NCBI GenBank assembly: GCA_938016515.1
Contig: CALILP010000141.1
Span: forward strand, 1-48,123
DNA length: 48,123 nucleotides
Direction: 5' to 3'
From: an uncultured Paracoccaceae bacterium
Lineage (GTDB): Bacteria > Pseudomonadota > Alphaproteobacteria > Rhodobacterales > Rhodobacteraceae
Shown here: positions 25,573-34,162 of the stretch, one piece after another
Numbering within the stretch: the first letter of the stretch is position 1
Layout: each line of letters starts with the position of its first letter
The notes under the pieces: model-generated
Databases searched by the model: none
The model's input: only the letters and a program-made list of their open reading frames with translations
Told to the model about the DNA's origin: nothing
Program-made: the position numbers and the translations under genes

Positions 25573-28145
25573 CGGCGACCAAGACAACCTGCCCCTATTG
25601 CGGGGTCGGCTGCGGTGTGCTGGCCCGCGCTGACGGCACCATCAAAGGGGACCCGGATCACCCCGCCAACTTCGGGCGGCTCTGCTCCAAAGGGGCGGCC
25701 TTGGGCGAAACCATTGATCTTGAGGGGCGTTTGCTGAACCCGAAGGTCGACGGGCAAGACGCGAGGTGGGACACAGCCCTTGGCAAAGTTGCCACCGCCT
25801 TCAGCGATGCAATCCGGGATCATGGACCTGACAGTGTGGCTTTCTATGTCTCGGGTCAGTTGCTGACAGAAGACTACTACGTGGCCAATAAGCTGATGAA
25901 AGGTTTCATCGGGTCGGCAAACATCGACACGAATTCAAGGCTTTGCATGGCCTCGTCTGTTGCGGGTCATAAACGGGCCTTCGGGACGGATACTGTGCCC
26001 GGCACCTACCAAGACCTGGAAGAGGCTGATCTGATCGTCCTTGTCGGTTCCAACCTTGCATGGTGTCACCCGGTCCTGCACCAACGCATCGCCGCGGCAA
26101 AGGCCGACCGGCCGGACATGTCAGTCGTCAACATCGACCCGCGCCGCACGGCCACAACTGATCTGGCTGACCTGCATCTGCAAATCGCACCTGACGGAGA
26201 CGTCGCCCTATTCAATGGGTTGCTTGCGCATCTTGCTGACACGCAAGCGCTTGATCTGGGTTACGTCCATGATCATGTACAGGGCTGTCATGATGCGGTT
26301 CACGCGGCCCGCGACAGCGACACAGACGACACAGGTCTGTCCAGCCAAGACCTGCACCAATTCTACCACCTCTGGACCAATACCCAAAAGGTGGTCACGA
26401 TCTATTCCCAAGGCGTCAATCAGTCCGCCTGCGGGACCGACAAGGTCAATGCGATCCTGAATTGCCACCTTGCAACAGGCCGGATCGGTAAGCCGGGCAT
26501 GGGTCCCTTCTCGGTCACGGGCCAACCCAATGCGATGGGCGGACGCGAAGTAGGCGGTTTGGCGAATATGTTGGCCAATCACCTAGATATTGAAAACACA
26601 GATCACCGTGCCGCCGTCCAAAATTTCTGGACCAGCCCAACCATCAGCACAAAACCGGGCCTCAAAGCGGTTGATCTGTTTCAAGCCTGCGCAGACGGCA
26701 AGATCAAAGCGTTGTGGATCATGTCGACCAACCCCGCCGTCAGCATGCCCGAGGCAGATCATGTGGCTGCAGCCATTAGAAATGTGCCCTTTGTCGCGGT
26801 GTCCGACATCATGGCGCGCACGGATACGGGCGATCTGGCAGACGTGTTGCTGCCCGCGACAGGCTGGGGCGAAAAGGACGGCACAGTCACAAATTCAGAG
26901 CGACGGATCTCGCGCCAACGCGCCTTTCTGCCCGCACCCGGCCAAGCTCGGCCCGACTGGCAGATCATGTGCGACGTCGCGACCCGGATGGGATGGGGGG
27001 AAGCGTTCCCCTATGAAACGCCGGCGCAGATCTTTGCCGAATATGTCTCCCTGTCTGCGGCCACCCGCGACTTTGGGCGCGACCTTGACCTAAGCATCTT
27101 TGCGGACGTCGATTATGCCCGGATGATCCCAACACAATGGCCCCGCGATGGACAACGCTTTTTCGCAGATGGGCAGTTCTATCATCCCGACGGCAAAGCG
27201 CGGATGCTTTCCGTCACCGCACCACGGATCAAACAGCACGACATGCTGACACTCAACACAGGCCGCAATCGCGATCAGTGGCATACGATGACACGCACCG
27301 GCAAAGCGCCCCGCCTTGGGGCGCATCTGGCTGAACCTTATGCAGAAATCCACCCCAGTGATGCAGCACATAACGGGATTGAGGCCGGTGATCTGGTCAA
27401 AATCAACAGCCCTCAAGGGCAGGGTATCTTTCGTGCACTGACGACACAGCGTCTGGCGAAAGGGCAGATCTTTGCCCCCATGCACTGGACCCGTCAGCGA
27501 TCCAGCGCCGGGACCGTGAACAGCGTGACCGCGTCACATGTTGACCCGGTGTCAGGGCAACCAGCACTCAAATCCAGCGCAGTGACGATCAGCAGGTTTG
27601 ACGCGGCGTGGTATGCTTTCGCTGCATCCATCCAAGACATGTCAGCTGATGCGGATTACGCCGCTGTGGCCCGCAGCTTGACCGGATGGCAAGGTGAATT
27701 TGCAGGGCTGACGGTGCCACCCGATTGGGCCGACTACGCCCGCAAAATGCTTAAGACAGGCGATGATGTTGCTGCGATGGTCGATACGCAAACCGGACAA
27801 ACCCGGCTTGCGTTTCACGCCAATGGCACCCTGACGGGCCTGTTCTTTGCTGGGGCAAGCCCAGTCGCCTTGGCGCGAAGCCACGCAATTGCGCTGGTCG
27901 GCACCGATACGCCGCCGTTGCAAGCCTTGGCGGGGCGCGCCAGCAAGGATCAACCAGATCCCGGAGCCACCATTTGCGCCTGCATGACCGTCGGGATCAA
28001 CACGCTGCGCGCCGCCATCGCAGGCGGTGCTACGACAGTGGATGCGCTAGGCAAAGCGACGTGTGCAGGAACAAGTTGCGGATCCTGCAGACCGGAGCTG
28101 GCGGCTTTGCTGGCGCAGGCCCCGAACCAGATGGCTGCGGAATGA
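25569..28145 (+). CDS. nasA: Assimilatory nitrate reductase catalytic subunit (NasA/NasC)
   Basis: An 858-residue cytoplasmic Mo-bis-MGD enzyme reducing nitrate to nitrite. The N-terminal [4Fe-4S] motif is C8, C11, C15 and C39 (TCPYCGVGC). The Mo-ligand Cys is C126 in SRLCMASS. The MGD-binding C-terminal domain contains TGRNRDQWHTMTRTG. A BFD-type [2Fe-2S] domain is fused at the end (C803, C805, C837, C840: ICACM and CAGTSCGSC). The start is GTG overlapping the nirD stop. The tail domain suggests electrons arrive from NirD/NirB instead of from a separate flavoprotein subunit, since no such gene is in the operon. Confidence 0.94.
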   Translation: MTATKTTCPYCGVGCGVLARADGTIKGDPDHPANFGRLCSKGAALGETIDLEGRLLNPKVDGQDARWDTALGKVATAFSDAIRDHGPDSVAFYVSGQLLTEDYYVANKLMKGFIGSANIDTNSRLCMASSVAGHKRAFGTDTVPGTYQDLEEADLIVLVGSNLAWCHPVLHQRIAAAKADRPDMSVVNIDPRRTATTDLADLHLQIAPDGDVALFNGLLAHLADTQALDLGYVHDHVQGCHDAVHAARDSDTDDTGLSSQDLHQFYHLWTNTQKVVTIYSQGVNQSACGTDKVNAILNCHLATGRIGKPGMGPFSVTGQPNAMGGREVGGLANMLANHLDIENTDHRAAVQNFWTSPTISTKPGLKAVDLFQACADGKIKALWIMSTNPAVSMPEADHVAAAIRNVPFVAVSDIMARTDTGDLADVLLPATGWGEKDGTVTNSERRISRQRAFLPAPGQARPDWQIMCDVATRMGWGEAFPYETPAQIFAEYVSLSAATRDFGRDLDLSIFADVDYARMIPTQWPRDGQRFFADGQFYHPDGKARMLSVTAPRIKQHDMLTLNTGRNRDQWHTMTRTGKAPRLGAHLAEPYAEIHPSDAAHNGIEAGDLVKINSPQGQGIFRALTTQRLAKGQIFAPMHWTRQRSSAGTVNSVTASHVDPVSGQPALKSSAVTISRFDAAWYAFAASIQDMSADADYAAVARSLTGWQGEFAGLTVPPDWADYARKMLKTGDDVAAMVDTQTGQTRLAFHANGTLTGLFFAGASPVALARSHAIALVGTDTPPLQALAGRASKDQPDPGATICACMTVGINTLRAAIAGGATTVDALGKATCAGTSCGSCRPELAALLAQAPNQMAAE

Positions 28146-29086
28146 CACTGGCCCCTTTCGTGCGCATCGTGGCCCAAGGCAAGGGCCGGGCCCGCGCGCT
28201 TACCCAAGCCGAAGCCTTTGAAGCGATGCAGATCATCCTGTCCGGCCAAGCCGCACCCGAAGCGGTCGGCGCGCTGCTGATGGTGTTGCGCCTGCGTGGC
28301 GAGGAAGACGCGGAAATCGCAGGCTTCACGCAAGCCCTGCGCAGCCACGTCGCAGCAAAACTCCCGCAAGCGGATCTCGATTGGCCGTGTTATGCCGCCG
28401 GGCGCACACGGGGGGCACCTTTGTTCCTGCTGTCGGCGCGATTAGTCGCGCAGGCCGGATACCGCGTGGCGCTGCACGGTTGGAATTCGCATCAAAACAC
28501 TGTCGCCGACCCGCGGGCCGCCTTTGCAGCGTTGGATCTGGATGCGCCAAACCTGCGCTACCACCCGCTTGAAACGCTTAGCCCCACCGCCTTCGCCCTG
28601 CTTGGCCTGCGTGACACGTTCGGATTGCGATCCTGCATCAACACAGTCTTGCGCATGTGGAATCCATCGCAAGCGCCCGCCTCTGTGCAGGGCGTCTTTC
28701 ATCCCACCTACCGGGGTTTACAGACCCGCGCGGCAGAACTCCTGGGCGACCAGACCCTGACCGTGATCAAAGGAGGTGGGGGCGAGTTTGAACGCCACCC
28801 CTCAAAGGACGCCGCCATCTTTGGCCTGCGTAACGGGCAGCCACTGAACACCGTAGCACCAGCCATCCTGACGGACAACCGTCGCCTTCATGATCCGGAT
28901 CAAGCCATTGATATAGCTGGGCTTTGGTTTGGAACCACACATGACCCGTTTGCCCAATCCGTTGTCACCGGCACCGCGGCCCTGGCGCTTTGGACTGTCG
29001 GTGCAGCCCCCACAATGACAACAGCCCACGACCTCGCAGCCTCACTTTGGCAAGAGCGCCATACCCAAGATCGGAGAACGGCATGA
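28142..29086 (+). CDS. TrpD2-like glycosyltransferase-family-3 protein in the nas operon
   Basis: A 314-residue protein of the anthranilate-phosphoribosyltransferase-like family (YbiB/TrpD2 type). The N-terminal helical domain (LTQAEAFEAMQIILSGQAAP; LLMVLRLRGEEDAEIAGF) and the glycosyltransferase core (RDTFGLRSCINTVLRMWNPS; GVFHPTYRG) are visible. The start at 28142 overlaps the nasA stop (ATGA), and the gene overlaps cysG by 4 nt. True TrpD needs a KHGNR motif; here the place holds ALHGWNSHQ, so anthranilate activity is unlikely. E. coli YbiB binds nucleic acid. Its job in nitrate assimilation is unknown. Confidence 0.85.
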   Translation: MTLAPFVRIVAQGKGRARALTQAEAFEAMQIILSGQAAPEAVGALLMVLRLRGEEDAEIAGFTQALRSHVAAKLPQADLDWPCYAAGRTRGAPLFLLSARLVAQAGYRVALHGWNSHQNTVADPRAAFAALDLDAPNLRYHPLETLSPTAFALLGLRDTFGLRSCINTVLRMWNPSQAPASVQGVFHPTYRGLQTRAAELLGDQTLTVIKGGGGEFERHPSKDAAIFGLRNGQPLNTVAPAILTDNRRLHDPDQAIDIAGLWFGTTHDPFAQSVVTGTAALALWTVGAAPTMTTAHDLAASLWQERHTQDRRTA

Positions 29087-30501
29087 AGACCTTTCCCATG
29101 TTCCTGCAAATGCAAGGCCGCCGTGTGATCATCGCAGGCGGTGGAGAGCAAGCGGCGCAAAAATGCCGCCTGATACTGAAGACCGAAGCCGCGATTAAAA
29201 TCCTTGCCCCAGCATTAGACCCCGAACTGTCCGATCTACATCGGCAAGGCCGCATCACTTGGTGTCCCGACCTGATCACACCCAACGCTTTCGCTGACGC
29301 CGCGCTTGTCTTCATCGCAACAGGATGCCCCGGCGCAGACGCCAGCCTGCACATGCTTGCCAAAGCTGCAGGTGCAACCGTGAACGTGGTCGACCAGCCG
29401 CACCTTTGCGACGCGCTGACCCCCTCTATCGTGGATCGCAGCCCGGTTGTCGTGGCCATCGGTACCGAAGGAACGGCCCCCGTGCTGGCACGGCAGATCA
29501 AGACCCGTTTGGAAGAGATGTTGGAACCGCGCCTCGGCGATCTGGCAGCCCTTGCAGGCCGCCTGCGGGATCGCGCAGCACATCGGCTGCAACCTCGCGA
29601 CCGGCGTGATCTTTGGCGGTGGGTGTTCTCTGGCCCGGTCCGGCAGACCCACGCGAAAGGCTGCGAACGTGAAGCAGCAAAGCTGATCAAAAGCGCCATC
29701 GACACAGCCAGTTTTGGGGCAGATCATACAGGATCGGTCGCATTGGTCGGGGCCGGGCCCGGATCAAAAGACCTGATTACACTGCGCGGTGTGCAACGCC
29801 TGCAAGAAGCTGATGTGATCTACTACGACCGTCTGATCGACCCCGAAGTTCTGGACCTCGCGCGGAGAGATGCAGAGCGGGTTTACGTCGGCAAAGCCCC
29901 CGGTTGCCATCACTGGCCCCAAGACAAAATCACTGGTGTTCTCGTGGCCGCAGCCAAGCAGGGCAAACGTGTGGTGCGTCTCAAATGCGGCGATCCGGGG
30001 ATCTTCGCGCGCGGCGCAGAAGAAGCAGAAGCTTTGCAGGCCGCTGATATCCCTTTCGAAATTGTACCTGGCGTGACAGCGGCAAGTGCTGCGTCAGCGG
30101 CGATGGGTGGTTTCCTGACTGAACGCGGAGCCTGCGACAAGCTGGCCTTAGTCACCGGGCATTCACATGCAGACGCCAGCCCACCAGATTGGCAATCCCT
30201 TCTTCAACCCGGAACGCGGGTTGCGGTCTACATGGGCGTGGCACATGCGCAAGAAATCGAAGATCAAATCCTGAGTACCGGCCATGCCAACAACATTAAG
30301 ATCGACATTGTGTCGCGTGCCCAACAATCCGATCAGGTCATTTCACACTGTCGCCCGCACGAACTGGTGCGGACGATCCAGCGCGACAAGATTACAAACC
30401 CGGCCATCCTCTTTGTCACACGCTATGTGGAAACCGCATCCAGCCAAAAGTACTCACCTCGTATGGACGGCGTCCCGATACGGGTCATGACCGGTCACTG
30501 A
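29083..30501 (+). CDS. cysG: Siroheme synthase CysG (Met8 + uroporphyrinogen-III methyltransferase)
   Basis: A 472-residue fusion making siroheme for NirB. The N-terminal dehydrogenase/ferrochelatase half (residues about 1-210) has the NAD site VIIAGGGEQAAQK. The C-terminal SUMT half (about 220-470) starts VALVGAGPGSKDLITLRGVQ, the family signature, with GDPGIFARGAEE and VPGVTAASAASAAMGG. The start at 29083 overlaps the preceding stop by 4 nt. Last gene of the nas operon. In the first half a full set of catalytic residues cannot be confirmed by eye. Confidence 0.93.
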   Translation: MKTFPMFLQMQGRRVIIAGGGEQAAQKCRLILKTEAAIKILAPALDPELSDLHRQGRITWCPDLITPNAFADAALVFIATGCPGADASLHMLAKAAGATVNVVDQPHLCDALTPSIVDRSPVVVAIGTEGTAPVLARQIKTRLEEMLEPRLGDLAALAGRLRDRAAHRLQPRDRRDLWRWVFSGPVRQTHAKGCEREAAKLIKSAIDTASFGADHTGSVALVGAGPGSKDLITLRGVQRLQEADVIYYDRLIDPEVLDLARRDAERVYVGKAPGCHHWPQDKITGVLVAAAKQGKRVVRLKCGDPGIFARGAEEAEALQAADIPFEIVPGVTAASAASAAMGGFLTERGACDKLALVTGHSHADASPPDWQSLLQPGTRVAVYMGVAHAQEIEDQILSTGHANNIKIDIVSRAQQSDQVISHCRPHELVRTIQRDKITNPAILFVTRYVETASSQKYSPRMDGVPIRVMTGH

Positions 30502-30609
30502 AACCACCTACCCGAGGACGGCCACTGCGATAGGGAAATTTGGGGTGTTGGCGACGGAAAGCAACAGCTGGGACGTATAACGCTCAGACGTCACAAAAGG
30601 ACCGGCAAC

Positions 30610-31251
30610 ATGAAACGCATCCTCACAGCATTGGCCGTCCTTACGACCTCTGCCCTTCCCCTCTCAGCTGAAACTTTCTCCGCCGACGTATGGGCCGACA
30701 ATTGGTTCGAAATGCGCATTGACGGCACGCAAGTCGCAGAAGACAGCGTCCCGATCACAACAGAGCGGTCGTTCAACGCCGAAAGTTTTTCCTTTGAAGG
30801 CGAGCGTCCGTTTGTCATTGGCTTGGTCGCCAAGGACTTCAAGGAAAACGACACAGGTCTGGAATACATCGGAACAGGTCGTCAGCAGATGGGAGACGGC
30901 GGTGTCATCGTGCAAATCAAGGACGCGGCGGGGCAAACCGTTGCTGTCAGCAACAAAGACTGGCAGTGCCTTACCATCCATACAGCACCGCTTGATAAAT
31001 CCTGTGAAGGATCATCAGATCCGGTCGCCGGCGAAGGGGCTTGTGCCTTTAATGCCTTAGACGAACCGATCGGGTGGGACAGTGCCGCTTTCGATGCGTC
31101 CGATTGGCCACAAGCAGACGTCTATACCGCAGCAGAGGTCGATCCAAAGATGGGTTATGATCAGATCAGTTGGGTGGATGACGCGGACCTGATCTGGGGT
31201 CCAGATCTAGAGCAAAGCAATACCGTTCTATGCCGTTTGACTGTCGAATGA
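30610..31251 (+). CDS. Secreted protein of unknown function (PEBP-associated-like)
   Basis: A 213-residue exported protein with a clear signal peptide (MKRILTALAVLTTSALPLSA). The mature part is rich in Asp/Trp motifs (DVWADNWFEMRIDGTQV; SWVDDADLIWGPDLEQSN) with conserved Cys residues. It resembles proteins that neighbour YHYH-domain genes, but I cannot assign a function. AAAAGGACC precedes the ATG. Its TGA overlaps the ATG of the YHYH gene, so the two form an operon. Confidence 0.75.
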   Translation: MKRILTALAVLTTSALPLSAETFSADVWADNWFEMRIDGTQVAEDSVPITTERSFNAESFSFEGERPFVIGLVAKDFKENDTGLEYIGTGRQQMGDGGVIVQIKDAAGQTVAVSNKDWQCLTIHTAPLDKSCEGSSDPVAGEGACAFNALDEPIGWDSAAFDASDWPQADVYTAAEVDPKMGYDQISWVDDADLIWGPDLEQSNTVLCRLTVE

Positions 31252-32210
31252 TCAATTCCAGAAACGTTATCGTTGCTGCCGTCGCGTGCTTTTGCGTGCC
31301 CATGTTCGCCACAGCACATGAAGACCATTGCGCCGCCGTCGTGGCTTCAGTGGCAGAGGCGGGCTTTGCAGCGGACGTCGCTGTCACTTGCACGGACAGT
31401 CATGCAACCCTGCAGTCTGACACCTACCCGGATCACGACTTGATGACGGGCATTGTCGGAACGAATGAGCAAGTCCCTGTGCCTGCCGAATATGGCGCAC
31501 CCGTCATTCTGGCCCCGGTTCTAGGTACGACACCACTGACCCACGATGCAGCTTTGGGCGTCGCGGTGAATGGCGTGCCAATCTATGACTACACCGGTGG
31601 TGGCGAGATGAGCCAAGCGGACCTGACGCATCATCAGGCGCAGCACGATACGGTCCAGACTGGTCAACTGGACGTTTGCGGCGGGCACGCCGGTCGGGGT
31701 GACGACTACCACTATCATGCGACACCGACTTGTATGATCGCCCAAATGGAAAACGCAGGAGATGACGCAATCATCGGTTGGGCCTTCGACGGGTTCCCGA
31801 TTTACGGCGACGCTAATCCGGATGGGTCTGCCATCACTGACGGGGTCCTAGATGTCTGCAATGGGCAACCAGATGAAACCTTTGGCTACCGCTATCACAC
31901 GTCGCCCGACGCGCCGTACATTATGCAATGCCTCATGGGCAAAGTGCCAGATTTCGATGCGCTGCCCCGCGTCCGACCATTGTCAGCAACGTCTGGCGGC
32001 GGTGCTGAACCTGGTCGTCCACCGCAAGGTGGCGTGGCAGATCTTATTTTCACGCAAAACGAAGATGGGTCCCGCAGTATGGATTACACCTATCAGGGTG
32101 CGACATATTTTATCCGCTACGCACCGACTGGCCGGGACGGGTGCTATGCCTTCACCACACGGACCGTCACCAACGGCGGGGCGCTAATGACCGGTGAATT
32201 CTGTCGGTAA
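31248..32210 (+). CDS. YHYH-domain exported protein
   Basis: A 320-residue exported protein. The signal peptide is MINSRNVIVAAVACFCVPMF then ATA. The family motif DDYHYHATPTCM lies in the middle, and other conserved stretches are GVPIYDYTGGGEM and IIGWAFDGFPIYGD, plus GYRYHTSPDAPYIMQCLMG. Multiple His and Cys suggest metal or copper binding (family knowledge is thin). The start at 31248 overlaps the previous stop. An ATG-free extension to 31230 is less likely. Confidence 0.85.
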   Translation: MINSRNVIVAAVACFCVPMFATAHEDHCAAVVASVAEAGFAADVAVTCTDSHATLQSDTYPDHDLMTGIVGTNEQVPVPAEYGAPVILAPVLGTTPLTHDAALGVAVNGVPIYDYTGGGEMSQADLTHHQAQHDTVQTGQLDVCGGHAGRGDDYHYHATPTCMIAQMENAGDDAIIGWAFDGFPIYGDANPDGSAITDGVLDVCNGQPDETFGYRYHTSPDAPYIMQCLMGKVPDFDALPRVRPLSATSGGGAEPGRPPQGGVADLIFTQNEDGSRSMDYTYQGATYFIRYAPTGRDGCYAFTTRTVTNGGALMTGEFCR

Positions 32211-32265
32211 GGGCGCTGGTCCACTCAGCTCCATAGCTTCTTGGACAGCCCACAAACACAGTCAG

Positions 32266-32320
32266 TTGCAAACGCGGCACCTGATCAGCGCGATCAGCTC
32301 ACGAGGCTTTGCGTTTGCAA
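32266..32320. repeat. Nested inverted repeat upstream of the PPC-like protein gene
   Basis: Outer arms TTGCAAACGC (32266-32275) and GCGTTTGCAA (32311-32320) are perfect over 10 bp. Inside is CTGATC-AGCGC-GATCAG (32281-32297). It lies in the 211-nt gap between the YHYH gene and the next, about 100 nt before its ATG. No T-run follows either arm. Function is unknown. Confidence 0.5.
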
Positions 32321-32421
32321 ATCCTGCATCATGAAATGCGCGCAAAGTCCGTTTCTGCCCTAGCCATGCCATGGTTCCAGACCATAAGCTGGCAGGCAGA
32401 TAATACCAAAGGACAAGCATT

Positions 32422-33666
32422 ATGCGACACACGCGTTTCACATCGACAGCCCTTGCAACCGCAACACTTTCCCTCGCCAACCCAGCTTTCGCCCAAGACA
32501 TGTGCGGCGGTTTCGGCGCAGGTGGGCAATGGATTGGTGGCAGCGAAACGGCATCCGATATCGCGACGGCAGCAGGTGTGCAGGAACAGATGGCGCTGGT
32601 GCTTGGCGGTAACGAATATGTCGCACTTTTCAGCGTCTCCGCCCCAACCGACGTGCGGATCGAGGCGCAGGGCCGGGGGGCGGCTGACCCTCAGCTGGAT
32701 GTCTTTGACGCGTCCGGCAGCATTGTCGTCTCTGACGATGACAGCGGCGGTGGCGGCGCGGCGCGCGCCGAGACGCCACTTGATCCGGGAACCTATTGCG
32801 TGGCTGTGCGCAGTTACGACGGGACCCCAATGACATCCTTCGTTCGGGTCGCCCGCACCGATCAAGAGGCCTTGACCGCAGGTGTCGACGCTGAACCCGC
32901 TGCTGACGAAGCACCCGACACGTCATCCCCCGAGTTGCTGGCCAATGCGTCTTGCGCAGATGCCCGCCCCTTGGAAGGCTCTTTGGCCGATGGGGGGCTA
33001 AGCGGGGTCGCATCTGTCAACGATGGCGGCTTCTGGAGCTTCACACTGGACACTGACACGGCCGTCACGCTGCGGGCCGAAAATGCGGACGCCGACCCAG
33101 TGATGACCATCTTTGATGCAGAGGATAACTATCTGCAGGAAAATGACGACTTCGACGGTTTGAATGCACAGATCGACTTTACCAACCCGCTGACCGCCGG
33201 CGATTATTGCATCCAGATTACTGCGGTAAACGACAATACCTTACCGATTACCACATCAGTCGTGGCTTACGACCCTGCCGAAGCACTGCGGGTGCAGGTC
33301 AACAGCGGCGAAGTGGCACCCCCCATGGACGGCAGCTTTGAGATCACAGATCTTGGTGCGCTGGAACGGCGTATGCTGCAGGACATAAACACGACTGCAG
33401 ACGCGCAATGGTTCAAGTTCACCATGCCTGCAGGCCTGCTGCTTGCAGAGGCAGTTGCAGTCACGGACGGTATCGACACTTGGATGGTGCTGTTTGATGA
33501 CCTTGGGCGGCAGGTCAGCCTGAATGACGACTATGGCGAGGGCTTTGACAGCCTGATCGCGGCTCGGGTCTCTGCCGGCACCTATCTTCTTGGGGTCAAG
33601 CAACTGGAAGAAGAAGGAACAGGGCCAGTCCGCATGGTGCTGGAACACTACGTGGCAGCACCCTGA
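32422..33666 (+). CDS. Secreted protein with three pre-peptidase-C-like (PPC) domains
   Basis: A 414-residue exported protein. Signal peptide MRHTRFTSTALATATLSLAN then PAFA. Three repeats share a pattern of jelly-roll strands: 'vfDasGsivvsDDDsGGG...LdPGTYCVAV', 'IFDAEDNYLQENDDFDG...AGDYCIQI' and 'LFDDLGRQVSLNDDYGEG...SAGTYLLGV'. These Asp-rich turns match calcium-binding PPC/PKD-like domains found attached to secreted peptidases, but no catalytic domain is present here. A good Shine-Dalgarno (AAAGGACAAGC) precedes the ATG. Role unknown, possibly an extracellular binding protein. Confidence 0.7.
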   Translation: MRHTRFTSTALATATLSLANPAFAQDMCGGFGAGGQWIGGSETASDIATAAGVQEQMALVLGGNEYVALFSVSAPTDVRIEAQGRGAADPQLDVFDASGSIVVSDDDSGGGGAARAETPLDPGTYCVAVRSYDGTPMTSFVRVARTDQEALTAGVDAEPAADEAPDTSSPELLANASCADARPLEGSLADGGLSGVASVNDGGFWSFTLDTDTAVTLRAENADADPVMTIFDAEDNYLQENDDFDGLNAQIDFTNPLTAGDYCIQITAVNDNTLPITTSVVAYDPAEALRVQVNSGEVAPPMDGSFEITDLGALERRMLQDINTTADAQWFKFTMPAGLLLAEAVAVTDGIDTWMVLFDDLGRQVSLNDDYGEGFDSLIAARVSAGTYLLGVKQLEEEGTGPVRMVLEHYVAAP

Positions 33667-33680
33667 CACCCTAACAATCA

Positions 33681-33711
33681 GGGCCCGCCTGCACTGTCAG
33701 GCGGGACCCTT
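33681..33711. terminator. Hairpin terminator between convergent genes
   Basis: CCCGCCTG (33684-33691) pairs with CAGGCGGG (33698-33705) around a 6-nt CACTGT loop, extended by flanking GGG and CCC. It includes the stop codon of the GNAT gene on the minus strand. Probably a shared terminator, but T-runs are short. Confidence 0.6.
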
Positions 33712-34161
33712 GCGCGCCAAATCAATGGTCCAGACCGACCACGTCCCGGTTTCATCAGTCATTGTACGGACTTTCGACCAGCCCAACCGCTTCATGATCC
33801 CTGCAGCGTCTTTTGTGGTCGAGAATAGGGCGGCTTTGCCTTGTTGGCGGGCAAGACCCATAGCCCATGTAACCAAAGCACTGGCAATCCCCTGCCCACG
33901 ATAGTCCGGCGCGGTACACAGGCCCACCAGCCACGGACCCTCGCCTTTGGATCCAAAGGACATATCCGACAAGGCCACTGTGCCAACAACCGCGTTGTCT
34001 TGCATCGCCACGGCAGCGCGGTCGTCTGCGATCCGGCTCATGACATCGGCCAATGCATCGCCCGCGCCGCTCTGACTGTAATGGCCGGGCCATGTCAGTG
34101 CCATCAAAGCGGCCGTTTCAGAAGCAAGGTCAGGGCGTTGCGCCAGCCGATGTATCGTCAC
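33697..34161 (-). CDS. GNAT-family N-acetyltransferase
   Basis: A 154-residue acetyltransferase. The acetyl-CoA-binding motif A reads CTAPDYRGQGIASALVTWAM, and residues after it (ALFSTTKDAAGIMKRLGWS) fit the fold. The GTG at 34161 lies 1 nt after the caspase-fold gene's stop (TAG-T-GTG) with GGAG about 7 nt upstream, so it is the second gene of an operon with it. An ATG start at 34191 would overlap that gene by 29 nt. Substrate is unknown. Confidence 0.82.
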   Translation of the reverse strand: MTIHRLAQRPDLASETAALMALTWPGHYSQSGAGDALADVMSRIADDRAAVAMQDNAVVGTVALSDMSFGSKGEGPWLVGLCTAPDYRGQGIASALVTWAMGLARQQGKAALFSTTKDAAGIMKRLGWSKVRTMTDETGTWSVWTIDLARKGPA

Positions 34162-34162
34162 A

